A DNA stretch of 64,000 nt. Source: Candidatus Hydrogenedentota bacterium. GTDB lineage: Bacteria > Hydrogenedentota > Hydrogenedentia > Hydrogenedentales > CAITNO01. Shown in pieces: positions 18,004-26,769 of this stretch. Positions within the stretch are counted from its first letter, which is position 1, and each line of letters starts with the position of its first letter. The notes beneath the pieces are model-generated. The model worked only from the letters and a program-made list of their open reading frames with translations, made no database searches and was not told where the DNA came from. A program made the translations under genes and the position numbers. The DNA lies in contig CAITNO010000066.1 in assembly GCA_903893795.1 (NCBI GenBank), positions 35,907-99,906 on the forward strand, written 5' to 3'.

Positions 18004-19869
18004 ATGCGAATAGAAGTCTCCATATATCTCTTGATTTGCCGATTGACCCTCGTTTGTGCCGCTTTCCTTGGTGTCGTGATGGGCTGTACCAGTTGCTCGA
18101 CGGCCCACTACAAGCAGAAGGCCGACGCGGAGGTGTATTCGATTATTCAGGAGAAATCGGCCGCCGTTCAGGGCATGGAAGAGCGCTTCTCCATAGACCA
18201 GGACCTTTCTGCCGATCCGCTTGCCATTTTCTCCAAGATTGCCGAAAACGATGCAGCACTGGGAGACGGAGTGGGGGATGAAATCGGCTCCGCAATTGTG
18301 AGCCTGGAAGATGCGGTAAGCCTTTCCGTAAAGCGTAACCGCACCTATCAGGCGAAGAAAGAGGCGGTCTACCTCAAGGCCCTTTCACTCACTCTTGACA
18401 GGCACCTTTTTGAACCCATCTTCAGCACCAAAGCATCCGGAAACTACAATAAGACAAGCCGGGATGTGACCATTCCATCGGACTTCACTGATGCAGTCTC
18501 CGCGGCGCGCAAGTCGGTGGACGAGTTGGAGGGTATCACCGGGACTCCGGCAGCACTGATTGGGCAGTATTTGGATGTGGTGCAGTCGGCGGGACATGTG
18601 GCCGGAGTCGACAAACCCAGGCTGGATGTGATTGATGAACGCAACGTAACCGGGCAGACATCGGCCGGGGTCAACCTGCTGCTCAAGGGCGGCGGTCGTA
18701 TTGCGGCGTCCATCACCTCCAATTTCCTTCGCTACCTTACCGGTTCTCCGCGGGCCGACGCGGCCTCCGTGCTGAGTGCCTCCTTCACCCAGCCCTTGCT
18801 GCGCGGTGCCGGTTCCGATGTGACCACCGAGCAGCTCACCCAGTCCGAAAGGGATGTGCTGTACGCGCTGCGCGATTTCACGCACTACCGCAAGCAGTTT
18901 GCAGTGGACATTTGCAGCGCCTACTACAGTGTGCTTCAGCAGCGCGATGCGATGCGCAACGCCTGGTTTGGCCTTAAGAACTCGCGCAAGAGTGTGGAGC
19001 GTGAACAGGCCTTTGCGCAGGAGGGGCTGAGCACACAGGCGGCCCTGGGCCGTTTGAAGCAGTTTGTGCTGGACAACGAAAACCGGTACAACACGGCGGT
19101 GCACAGTTATAAGAACTCCCTTGACCAGTTCAAGATCAGTCTGGGCCTCTCCACCGACGCGCGCATGCTGTTGAACGACAAAGATCTGGTCTCGTTGCGG
19201 GAGAAGGGCATCATCCATCCGCAGGTGTCCGCGGAGGACGCCATTCAGGTGGCGGTGGCGAGCCGTCTTGACTATCAGAACCAGCTTGCAGAGTCGGAGG
19301 ATGTCGCGCGCAAGGTCAAGGTGGCGGAGAACGGACTCAAGCCGAAAATTGACCTGGTCGCCGGTGCACGCATGCAGAGTCTGGACAAGAACCAGTTTCA
19401 ACAGTTGGATTCCCGGCGCATGACGATGAACGCCGGTCTGGATATCGACCCGATTCTCGACCGCAAATCGGCGCGCAATGCCTACCGTTCCACGCTGATT
19501 GCCTATGAGGCGGCGCTCCGGCAGCGCAGCTTGGCGGAAGATCAGTTAAAACTGCAACTGCGCGACTCCTGGCGAAATCTGGACCAGGCCCGCCTGTCCT
19601 ATGATGTGGCGGTGGAAAGCGTACGGCTCAGCCAGCGGCGCGTGGAAGAGCAGAACCTTTTGGCCGAACTGGGCCAGGCCACGGCGCAGGACCAGGTGGA
19701 TGCGCAAAACGATTTGATCACCTCGCAAAACAACCTGACGGCCGCACTGGTGGGGCACACCATTGCACGTCTGGGATTCTGGCGCGACATGGGCCTGCTT
19801 TACATCACCGACGACGGACGTTGGAAGGAACCTGACAATGGCAACAAGCCAAGCGTCTCCGGGCAATAG
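18004..19869 (+). CDS. TolC family outer membrane efflux lipoprotein
   Basis: Outer-membrane channel component of a tripartite exporter. After a hydrophobic signal sequence comes a lipobox-like VVMGC at about residues 22-26, so the mature protein may be lipid-anchored as in OprM-type channels. Two repeats with long helices follow (EDAVSLSVKRNRTYQAKKE in the first; PKIDLVAGARMQ, then QLRDSWRNLDQARLSYDVA, in the second), the layout of the OEP family. The protein is 621 residues, longer than the usual 450-500. An in-frame ATG at 17920 lies inside the promoter; GTG codons at 17995 and 17998 are other options. The adaptor gene overlaps its 3' end by 32 bases. Confidence 0.85.
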   Translation: MRIEVSIYLLICRLTLVCAAFLGVVMGCTSCSTAHYKQKADAEVYSIIQEKSAAVQGMEERFSIDQDLSADPLAIFSKIAENDAALGDGVGDEIGSAIVSLEDAVSLSVKRNRTYQAKKEAVYLKALSLTLDRHLFEPIFSTKASGNYNKTSRDVTIPSDFTDAVSAARKSVDELEGITGTPAALIGQYLDVVQSAGHVAGVDKPRLDVIDERNVTGQTSAGVNLLLKGGGRIAASITSNFLRYLTGSPRADAASVLSASFTQPLLRGAGSDVTTEQLTQSERDVLYALRDFTHYRKQFAVDICSAYYSVLQQRDAMRNAWFGLKNSRKSVEREQAFAQEGLSTQAALGRLKQFVLDNENRYNTAVHSYKNSLDQFKISLGLSTDARMLLNDKDLVSLREKGIIHPQVSAEDAIQVAVASRLDYQNQLAESEDVARKVKVAENGLKPKIDLVAGARMQSLDKNQFQQLDSRRMTMNAGLDIDPILDRKSARNAYRSTLIAYEAALRQRSLAEDQLKLQLRDSWRNLDQARLSYDVAVESVRLSQRRVEEQNLLAELGQATAQDQVDAQNDLITSQNNLTAALVGHTIARLGFWRDMGLLYITDDGRWKEPDNGNKPSVSGQ

Positions 19870-21739
19870 CAGACGCAGGAAACGGCTTACCTTTCGGCGG
19901 GCCGTGCTGCTGCTTTTGGTTCTTGGGGCGATAGCATCGGCCACGGCGTGGTACCGCTGGCGCAGCGCCTCTTCGGGCGCCGAGTCTGCCGCCACCTTTA
20001 CCGTAACCAGGGGCCCCATGGAGATTACCGTGCTGGAAGGGGGCAGCGTGGAGGCCCGCGAATCGCGTCAGATTAAGTGCGAGGTTCAGGGCGCGTCAAA
20101 GATTCTAAAGATCGTTGACGAGGGCTATCAGATAAGCCAGGAGGATGTGGACAAGGGCTTGGTCCTTATTGAGCTGGATGCCAAGCTTCTGAATGATCAG
20201 CAGGTTCTTCAGGAACTGGACTATCAGAATTCCATGGCGGCGCTGACGAGTGCGCGGGAAGCCTACGAAATCCAGCTTAATCAGAACGAGACTGACCTGA
20301 AAACGGCCGACCTCACCATTCAGCTCAATCGCATGGATTTTGAGCGCTATCTCGGTGAGGAGCTTGCCGGACGCATCATCGGGGAGATCGAAAGCTCCCG
20401 CAAGACCCAGTTGGTGAAACAGAAAAAGGAAAGAGAAGAAGAGCAGGCGGAGAAGGATGCTGCCAAAGCGGCGGCGGCCGCCGCCGGCACGCCGTTGGAG
20501 GAGGCCCCCCTGGACGAAAAGGCGGCCGCAGCCTCCGGTGATAATATAGAAGCAGTGACCGGGATAGCCGATATGGCGCCAAGCATCAACCTTCTTGACC
20601 AGGCGAAACCGGATGATCTGGGCGACGGAGACGCGCGCCAGCGCATGCGTGCGTTGGAAAACGACCTGGTTCTTTCGGAGCAGGATGTTGCCCTCGCCGC
20701 GACGGTGCTTGAAGGGACCAAGCGGCTTTTCGCCAAGGATTTCGTGACGAAAAACAAGCTCGACAACGACCAGCTTGCCTACAACCGCAAGGTTATTGCG
20801 AATCAGACAGCCACGACGAGCAAGGGACTCTTTCTCAAATACGAATTTCCAAAGACCGCGCAGAAGTTCGCCTCGCAATATGAGGATGCCCTTCGAAAGA
20901 TGGAACGGGCGCGCAAGGTCGCTGTTTCACAACTTGCGACGGTGGAGGCGGCAAGGAATTCGGCCGAGGTGCGTTTCAATGTGCAGTCCCGCAAGCGCAA
21001 GGAACTGGCGGAGCAGATTGCCAAATGCATGATTAAGGCGAAGTATACAGGGATGGTTGTCTACGGCACCGGCGAGCACAGTTGGCGTTCCGAGCCAATA
21101 GAACTGGGCGCGGCGGTGCGGGAACAGCAGGTGCTGCTGACCATTCCCGATGCAACGGCGATGGCGGTGAAGGTGCAGATTCATGAGTCCTTCGTGCAGA
21201 AGATTCGTCCTGACCAGAAAGCGCGGATTCGGCTCGATTCGAATCCGAATGTGCTTCTCACGGGTGAGGTGCATCGGATTTCGGTGCTTCCGGACTCGCA
21301 GAACCGTTGGATGAACCCGGACCTCAAAGTCTATGCCACAATCATTTACATTGACGGTTCCCAGGATTGGCTTAAACCGGGCATGAGCGCCGAGGCCGAA
21401 ATAATCGTGGACAAACTGGAAGATGTGGTTCAGGTGCCGCTACAGGCCGTGACGCTCGAGAACAACCAGCAGGTGTGCTACGTGAGCACGCCGCTCGGCT
21501 CGGAGCGCAGGGTGGTGGAGACCGGCGCTTACAGCACAGCCATGATTGTCGTGACGAAAGGGGTCACTCCCGGCGAAAAAGTGCTGTTGCGCTCCCCGAA
21601 CACGCCTGAAAAGGAGGCCTCTGACAAGGCAGCACAGGATGAAAAGGACGGCAAGAATGACAAATCGGACAAAGCAGGGAAGGACGCCAAACCCGGAAAG
21701 GGCGATACCATTCCCGTAGCCAAGGGTGCCGGCCCGTGA
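19838..21739 (+). CDS. HlyD/MacA-type membrane fusion protein
   Basis: Periplasmic adaptor linking the inner-membrane ABC transporter to the TolC-like channel. An N-terminal Arg-rich segment is followed by one transmembrane helix (about 18-38), a lipoyl-like beta domain (TRGPMEITVLEGGSVEARES), a long coiled coil interrupted by an Ala/Glu/Lys-rich insert (about 190-240), and the beta-barrel part (RIRLDSNPNVLLTGEVHRIS, then VPLQAVTLENNQQVCYV). At 633 residues it is much longer than MacA (about 370) because of the insert and a Lys/Asp-rich tail of some 40 residues. AAGGAA lies 7-8 bases before the ATG. The stop overlaps the ATPase gene by 4 bases. Confidence 0.87.
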   Translation: MATSQASPGNSRRRKRLTFRRAVLLLLVLGAIASATAWYRWRSASSGAESAATFTVTRGPMEITVLEGGSVEARESRQIKCEVQGASKILKIVDEGYQISQEDVDKGLVLIELDAKLLNDQQVLQELDYQNSMAALTSAREAYEIQLNQNETDLKTADLTIQLNRMDFERYLGEELAGRIIGEIESSRKTQLVKQKKEREEEQAEKDAAKAAAAAAGTPLEEAPLDEKAAAASGDNIEAVTGIADMAPSINLLDQAKPDDLGDGDARQRMRALENDLVLSEQDVALAATVLEGTKRLFAKDFVTKNKLDNDQLAYNRKVIANQTATTSKGLFLKYEFPKTAQKFASQYEDALRKMERARKVAVSQLATVEAARNSAEVRFNVQSRKRKELAEQIAKCMIKAKYTGMVVYGTGEHSWRSEPIELGAAVREQQVLLTIPDATAMAVKVQIHESFVQKIRPDQKARIRLDSNPNVLLTGEVHRISVLPDSQNRWMNPDLKVYATIIYIDGSQDWLKPGMSAEAEIIVDKLEDVVQVPLQAVTLENNQQVCYVSTPLGSERRVVETGAYSTAMIVVTKGVTPGEKVLLRSPNTPEKEASDKAAQDEKDGKNDKSDKAGKDAKPGKGDTIPVAKGAGP

Positions 21740-22431
21740 CCGATGTGCCCTATATAGCCGCGCTTGAGGAGGTCACCAAGACCTACCATATGGGCACGGT
21801 GACGCTGAACGCGCTTCAGGGGATCACCGTGAACGTGGAGCCCGGCGAATACATTGCCATCATGGGGCCCTCTGGTTGTGGAAAATCCACACTGCTGAAT
21901 CTGCTGGGTTGTTTGGACAGGCCAAGTTCGGGCAGGTATCTTTTGGGCGGTGACGATGTGTCCATGATGGATGACGATGAACTGTCCGAGATTCGCGGCA
22001 CGCGCCTTGGCTTCATCTTCCAATCCTACAACCTTATTCAGCAACTGAATGTGGTCGAGAATATCGAGGTTCCGCTCTACTATCAAGGTCTGCCCGCGGA
22101 GGAAAGCCGAATCATTGCCACCGTCTTTGCCGAACGGGTCGGATTGGGTGACCGTCTCTATCACAAGCCTTTCGAGCTTTCGGGCGGCCAGCAGCAGCGC
22201 GTCGGTATTGCGAGGGCACTTGTTAATGACCCGTTGGTGATTCTCGCCGACGAGCCGACCGGCAATTTGGACTCCCATTCCGGCACGGAGATTCTTGCGC
22301 TATTTGACGAACTGCATCGGGCCGGGAAAACGATGATTATGGTCACCCATGACGACGATATCGGGCGGCGCGCCCAGCGCGTCATCCGTCTGCGAGATGG
22401 CCGTGTCGAGGAGGATATCCGAAATGGATGA
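21736..22431 (+). CDS. ABC transporter ATP-binding protein, MacB/LolD type
   Basis: ATPase subunit of the exporter. Walker A GPSGCGKST, Q-loop FIFQSYNLI, signature LSGGQQQRVGIARAL, Walker B VILADEPTGNLD and the H-loop MVTHD are all intact. The GNLDS block and the 231-residue length are typical of the LolD/MacB subfamily, where ATPase and permease can be separate. It starts with GTG inside the stop of the adaptor gene (GTGA overlap) and overlaps the permease start by 8 bases, so the operon is translationally coupled throughout. Confidence 0.94.
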   Translation: MTDVPYIAALEEVTKTYHMGTVTLNALQGITVNVEPGEYIAIMGPSGCGKSTLLNLLGCLDRPSSGRYLLGGDDVSMMDDDELSEIRGTRLGFIFQSYNLIQQLNVVENIEVPLYYQGLPAEESRIIATVFAERVGLGDRLYHKPFELSGGQQQRVGIARALVNDPLVILADEPTGNLDSHSGTEILALFDELHRAGKTMIMVTHDDDIGRRAQRVIRLRDGRVEEDIRNG

Positions 22432-23764
22432 CCTCGCGCGGCACCGCACGGCCCGCCGTGCCCGGATCGGTTTCGCCGGGTTGTGGCGGACCATCAAGGT
22501 GGGCTTCAAAAGCCTGTGGCTTCATCGTCTCCGCTCGCTGCTCACCGTTCTGGGCATTGTGTTCGGTGTATGTTCCGTTATTGCCATGCTCGCCGTGGGA
22601 GAGGGCGCCAGCCATGAGGCGCAGGAGCAGATTCGCAAACTCGGCAGCAACAACATCATTGTCCACAGCGTCAAACCGACGGACGAGCAGAAGGTCGGTT
22701 CCCAGCAAAGTTACGTGATCGAGTATGGCATCACCTATCTCGACGTGGAGCGTATCCGCCAGACCATTCCCGACGTGACCGTGGTTGTTCCCGGGCGCAT
22801 TATCCGCGAGCGTGTGTGGAATGCGACCCAGCACATTGACGCGGAAATAGCGGGCACCGTGCCTTGGTATCCCGAACTGCGCAATCTTGTCCTTCTGGAG
22901 GGTCGCTATTTCACGGAAGTGGAGATGAACAGTCGGAAGAATGTCTGCGTGCTGAGCGAACCGATGGCGCGGCGACTTTTTCCGCTGACCCCCCCCATCG
23001 GCAATAATGTGCGCGTGGGCAGCGACTATTACAAGGTGATTGGTGTTATCTCGCAGGAGGCGGTTGCCACGGCGGCTATGGGAAACATCGCCAAACAGGA
23101 GAACGGCCGGTCCAACTCGGCCGCAACGCCGCGCCTCTACATTCCCCTTACGGCGGCAAAGTCCCGCTTCGGCGAAATCCTGGTGCGCCGCAGCAGCGGC
23201 AGCATGGAAGCCGAGACCGTGGAACTGCATGAACTTATCGTGCAGGTGCACAATCAGAATGCCGTGGAGGAGACGTCTAAGATTGTGGAAGAGCTTTTTT
23301 CCCGCAACCACAAGAAGAAAGACTACGAGTTGATAGTTCCTCTTGAACTGCTCCGGCAGGCAGAGCGCACGAAGCAAATATTCAACACCGTTCTGGGTGC
23401 CATTGCCGCCATTTCACTCATTGTGGGCGGCATCGGGATTATGAACATCATGCTGGCCAGTGTAACCGAACGCACCCGGGAAATAGGCATACGTCGGGCG
23501 CTCGGGGCAAAACGTCGGGATATTGTCATTCAGTTTCTTATCGAGACGGTCATCCTGTCAGGCTGTGGTGGAATCATCGGCGTTGGCCTGGGGGTGCTCA
23601 TTCCCTACTTCATTACCCGTTTTTCCGAGATGGCGACCATTGTGACCTTCTGGTCGCCCATTATCGCATTCTCCATTTCGGCAACCGTCGGCCTGGTCTT
23701 TGGCATTTATCCCGCGCTTCGGGCGGCCAACATGGACCCGGTGGAAGCGCTGCGCCACGAATAG
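22424..23764 (+). CDS. ABC transporter permease, MacB/FtsX type
   Basis: Inner-membrane permease of 446 residues. It has an N-terminal transmembrane helix (SLLTVLGIVFGVCSVIAML), a large periplasmic MacB-type domain (about 65-310), and three C-terminal helices of the FtsX domain with the conserved GGIGIMNIMLASVTERTREI and IGIRRALGAKRRDI and the ending PALRAANMDPVEALRHE. GAGGAGG 9 bases before the ATG supports the start at 22424. Together with the ATPase, the adaptor and the TolC-like channel it forms a mechanotransmission-type exporter; the substrate (drug, peptide, lipid or siderophore) cannot be told from sequence. Confidence 0.94.
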   Translation: MDDLARHRTARRARIGFAGLWRTIKVGFKSLWLHRLRSLLTVLGIVFGVCSVIAMLAVGEGASHEAQEQIRKLGSNNIIVHSVKPTDEQKVGSQQSYVIEYGITYLDVERIRQTIPDVTVVVPGRIIRERVWNATQHIDAEIAGTVPWYPELRNLVLLEGRYFTEVEMNSRKNVCVLSEPMARRLFPLTPPIGNNVRVGSDYYKVIGVISQEAVATAAMGNIAKQENGRSNSAATPRLYIPLTAAKSRFGEILVRRSSGSMEAETVELHELIVQVHNQNAVEETSKIVEELFSRNHKKKDYELIVPLELLRQAERTKQIFNTVLGAIAAISLIVGGIGIMNIMLASVTERTREIGIRRALGAKRRDIVIQFLIETVILSGCGGIIGVGLGVLIPYFITRFSEMATIVTFWSPIIAFSISATVGLVFGIYPALRAANMDPVEALRHE

Positions 23765-23838
23765 CGCGCACAGGCCGCACAAGGGAAACCCTGCAATTTC
23801 CTTCTTGAGGCATGCGGCGGCTTAGTTCCCATTTCGTC

Positions 23839-23866
23839 TTGACCGGGACTTCTGTTAACGTATTGG
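23839..23866 (+). promoter_or_regulatory. Candidate promoter of the GNAT gene
   Basis: TTGACC (23839-23844) and TATTGG (23861-23866) are 16 bases apart. Initiation near 23873 would leave no room for a ribosome binding site before the GTG at 23876, supporting the GTG at 23894 instead. Confidence 0.4.
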
Positions 23867-23893
23867 CTGTTAGTTGTGAAAGAGGCTGGTCAA

Positions 23894-25108
23894 GTGAAGG
23901 ACTTAGTAGTCAGATCGGTTGTAAATGACGAGGAGTTGCGTCAGGCCAATGAACTCATGGCCAAGACGCAGGGGGAGAGCTGCACCGGTGCGCAGGCATG
24001 GCTGACCTCTTTTGGAGAAGAATATCCCGGTTTTCGGCGGGAACACACCAGAATTGCCCTCTACTGTGGACATGTGGTTGCGGCGCTGCGGCTCACAACG
24101 GACACCATTCGCATTGGAGAGGCGCGCCTCAAAATGGGGGGGCTCGGCTGGGTGTCGACAGACAAGGCCTGGCGTCGCAGGGGGATTGTCGGGCGTGTGG
24201 TGACGGACACGATGCACTACATGCAGGAACAAAAATACCATGTCTGCATGCTGTTCGGTGTGCGCGAGTTCTATCGTCGCTGGGGTTTTGCGCCCACCCT
24301 CGTTGAGAACACGGTGTCGATGAATACTCCCCGTTTGGTCAGAGTTGCTCTGGAAGTGCCGTACAGAGTCCGAAGCGTAAAGCCGGGTGATATTCAGGCC
24401 ATGCAAAAGATGCACTCGCTGCACGAGGCGGAACTGTCCTGTTCCGTCCTGCGGACCCAGGCACATCTGGCGAACAAATGGCGCCTATGGGAATCCGTTC
24501 GGGTGCTCACAGATGCGCAGGGAAAAGTTACTGCCTATTTTCGCGGTTCCAAAGGAGATTCGGGTTTCATCATAGACGAGGTTGGCGCGGCAGATTCTGA
24601 AGGATGCGCGAGAGTCGTGGATGTCGCCACGCAGTTTGCCCGCCAGGCGGGCCTGACGCGGCTCTGCTTTAACGTTCCGCCCAACCATCCCCTGGCCCTG
24701 CATGTGCAGGAAAAACACGCCCGTAGGGGCCTGAAGGTCGCCCAGTGCAGCAGTGGTATGATGGCCCTGGCAAATGTCGGAGAGGCCCTTGAGTCCATGA
24801 TTCCGGAATGGGAGAGCCGGTTGGTCGAAGGGGGGCACGCCCCGGCCCACGCGGAACTGACGCTGCTGGTGGGACGGGCGGGATGGCGGGTGCGGGCTCA
24901 CCACGGAGCAATGGATGTCAGTGCGGGAACCGGCGCAAACAAGGTCGCCTTTTCAGCCCAGGAACTGGTTCAGTTGGTGGTGGGTTCGCTTGAACTGGAC
25001 GAGGTGCTGGCCTCCAAGAGACGGATTGTCAGCACAGAAGGCTTGGCCGTTCTCCGCGCGATGTTTCCAAGGCGCTTGCCCTATGTCTGGACGGTCGACC
25101 GGTTCTAG
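23894..25108 (+). CDS. GNAT family N-acetyltransferase (Eis-like architecture)
   Basis: Acetyl-CoA-dependent transferase of 404 residues. The N-terminal GNAT fold includes RIGEARLKMGGLGWVSTDKA and then the acetyl-CoA loop WRRRGIVGRVV, followed by FYRRWGFAPT, a common acetyltransferase block. A second GNAT-like segment (about 155-280) and a C-terminal region (about 300-400) give a size and layout resembling Eis-type enzymes, which modify aminoglycosides or proteins; the acceptor here is unknown. The GTG at 23894 has AAGAGG 8 bases upstream; GTG at 23876 is the alternative. It faces the next gene tail to tail. Confidence 0.8.
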   Translation: MKDLVVRSVVNDEELRQANELMAKTQGESCTGAQAWLTSFGEEYPGFRREHTRIALYCGHVVAALRLTTDTIRIGEARLKMGGLGWVSTDKAWRRRGIVGRVVTDTMHYMQEQKYHVCMLFGVREFYRRWGFAPTLVENTVSMNTPRLVRVALEVPYRVRSVKPGDIQAMQKMHSLHEAELSCSVLRTQAHLANKWRLWESVRVLTDAQGKVTAYFRGSKGDSGFIIDEVGAADSEGCARVVDVATQFARQAGLTRLCFNVPPNHPLALHVQEKHARRGLKVAQCSSGMMALANVGEALESMIPEWESRLVEGGHAPAHAELTLLVGRAGWRVRAHHGAMDVSAGTGANKVAFSAQELVQLVVGSLELDEVLASKRRIVSTEGLAVLRAMFPRRLPYVWTVDRF

Positions 25109-25172
25109 CAGCAATGGCAAAGTGCAGTGAAAGGCTGCCGGGCGATCAGAACGGTCTCGAAAACAAGTCAAT

Positions 25173-26540
25173 CTATCGCGATTGGGCTTTGAGCAGCCGA
25201 CCGCTGAGCGTAATCGTAATATTCACCAGAAGCTGCATGGAAGTGCTGTTCTCAAGATCCTGGGTGATGTCATCGAAACTCAGCATCAGCAATGAGGTGG
25301 TGTTCACCGTTTTTGCCGAAGCACTGCGTTCTGCGTTGCTCACCAGCGCCATTTCCCCAAAAATCTCCCCCTGGCTGAGGTGTGCAATATGGCGGTCTTC
25401 ATCTACGATGTCCACGGCACCGGTCAGGATGACAAACATGTAACGTCCCAGTTCACCCTTTCGGAAAATGGTGATTCCCGCCTCATATTCCACGGTTTTG
25501 CCGCGGGCAAAGAGCTTTGCAATTGCTTCAGGAGCGATTCCGTGAAACAGCCGGACGCGGCGTTCGAGCACGTCATAGGTGTTGCGCATGCTTTGCACCA
25601 TGGCACTCGTCATCTGGCGTGTCATTTCGTCACCGCCCTCGGCAAGAACAGGATGGGGCACGTCATCCTGATTGTCATCGGAGGCATTGGAGAAGACGCT
25701 GTCCAGGAGAGCGGACTGGTGGTCTACTTCCGGTGTTGGTGTGGTGTTGTGAAGGCCAAGACCCTGAAAACCATTGGTGATCGGGAGGTCGGACCCCGCT
25801 ATGATAGGAGGTTCTGAAACAGGCGGAGGGGACTGGGGAAGCGCTGCATCCACCGATGCCGAGGCGATAACGTCGGCAGAGGGTTTGCGAGCGGTCTGCG
25901 CGCAGGGTTCTTTCTGCGGCTGCCTTTCGGGGGGGCGTGCGGATGTTTCCTGGGCGGCGCGTTCGGGACACTGTTTCTTAAACAGGCGTTGTGCGACCGC
26001 CTCGAAATGCTTCGCTGTGCACAGGATGGGCTTTATGCGCAGTTCTGGACAGCCATCGTGGAGGCTGTGCAGCGCCAATGAATCAAGGGGGTTGACCATG
26101 GCCACGGTCAAATTGCGTCCCATTCTGTCAATGGGCACGAGACGATGGCGCATGCAGAAGTCGGGCGGGATGAGTTCAAGCAGTTTCTCGTCAATGAGGT
26201 AATCAAGCAGGCTGAGGTGGGGGATCTTGCAGTACTTGGCCAAAAAAGCGACCAGGGAGTTTTCGTCCAGCACCCCCTCGTTGACCAGAACCTCGCCTAT
26301 GAACTCGCCCGATTGGCGTTGAATGTCCTGTGCGTGGCGCAACTGGTCAGGGGTCACATTGGCGTGGGCCAAGAGCATTTCCGGCAGCTCTTGGGCCGTC
26401 ATGGATCGGTTGGTTTCCGGTTGGGGCGTCCAGGAGGGACGACTGGCCGGAGCGGAAGGTGTGTTTGGTTTGGCGAGGGGCGGTCTTGCCGCCTGGGCGG
26501 ACCTGGGAGGGTCTGGATTCTTTTTGTTACCCCAAAACAC
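25173..26540 (-). CDS. MshEN (GspE N-terminal) domain + cyclic nucleotide-binding domain protein
   Basis: Predicted cytoplasmic regulator of 455 residues. After a Pro-rich start comes a MshEN/T2SSE N-terminal domain (about 45-190: LAHANVTPDQLRHAQDIQ, IGEVLVNEGVLDENSLVAFL, CMRHRLVPIDR), a module that binds c-di-GMP in several proteins. A disordered Pro/Ala/Ser linker (about 190-310) leads to a cNMP-binding domain (about 325-455: GKTVEYEAGITIFRKGELGR, LSQGEIFGEMALVSNAERSA). There is no secretion ATPase domain, so it is not a pilus or type II secretion motor. GTG start with GGAGG 8 bases before it. Its partner process is unknown; it may integrate two nucleotide signals. Confidence 0.82.
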   Translation of the reverse strand: MFWGNKKNPDPPRSAQAARPPLAKPNTPSAPASRPSWTPQPETNRSMTAQELPEMLLAHANVTPDQLRHAQDIQRQSGEFIGEVLVNEGVLDENSLVAFLAKYCKIPHLSLLDYLIDEKLLELIPPDFCMRHRLVPIDRMGRNLTVAMVNPLDSLALHSLHDGCPELRIKPILCTAKHFEAVAQRLFKKQCPERAAQETSARPPERQPQKEPCAQTARKPSADVIASASVDAALPQSPPPVSEPPIIAGSDLPITNGFQGLGLHNTTPTPEVDHQSALLDSVFSNASDDNQDDVPHPVLAEGGDEMTRQMTSAMVQSMRNTYDVLERRVRLFHGIAPEAIAKLFARGKTVEYEAGITIFRKGELGRYMFVILTGAVDIVDEDRHIAHLSQGEIFGEMALVSNAERSASAKTVNTTSLLMLSFDDITQDLENSTSMQLLVNITITLSGRLLKAQSR

Positions 26541-26679
26541 GGCTATTGCCTCCTTTGTGTATCACGTTCATTATCGTTTGCCATTATAAACCCACCAGCC
26601 TTTCGTGTCTATCTCATCGTTTCTCGTGGAGGGATGACAACCTTATGGATTGGGGAAATAGGCCGCTCATGGCCCGCGA

Positions 26680-26688
26680 TGGTATACT
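26680..26688 (+). promoter_or_regulatory. Extended -10 promoter element before the epimerase-aminotransferase gene
   Basis: TGG followed by TATACT forms an extended -10 element about 80 bases upstream of the ATG at 26770. No good -35 box is seen. Confidence 0.4.
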
Positions 26689-26769
26689 ATTCTCATCCAA
26701 TCCGTTAGCTCTGTTGGAAGCTTGTGTCAGGTGGAATTCCGGGCGGGCGCGGGGAAAGGGACGTTTTAG

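Noticed and set aside
22382..23377. Minus-strand open frame of 331 codons opposite the MacB-type permease
   Set aside because: Antisense to a conserved permease and rich in His/Arg; no family features.
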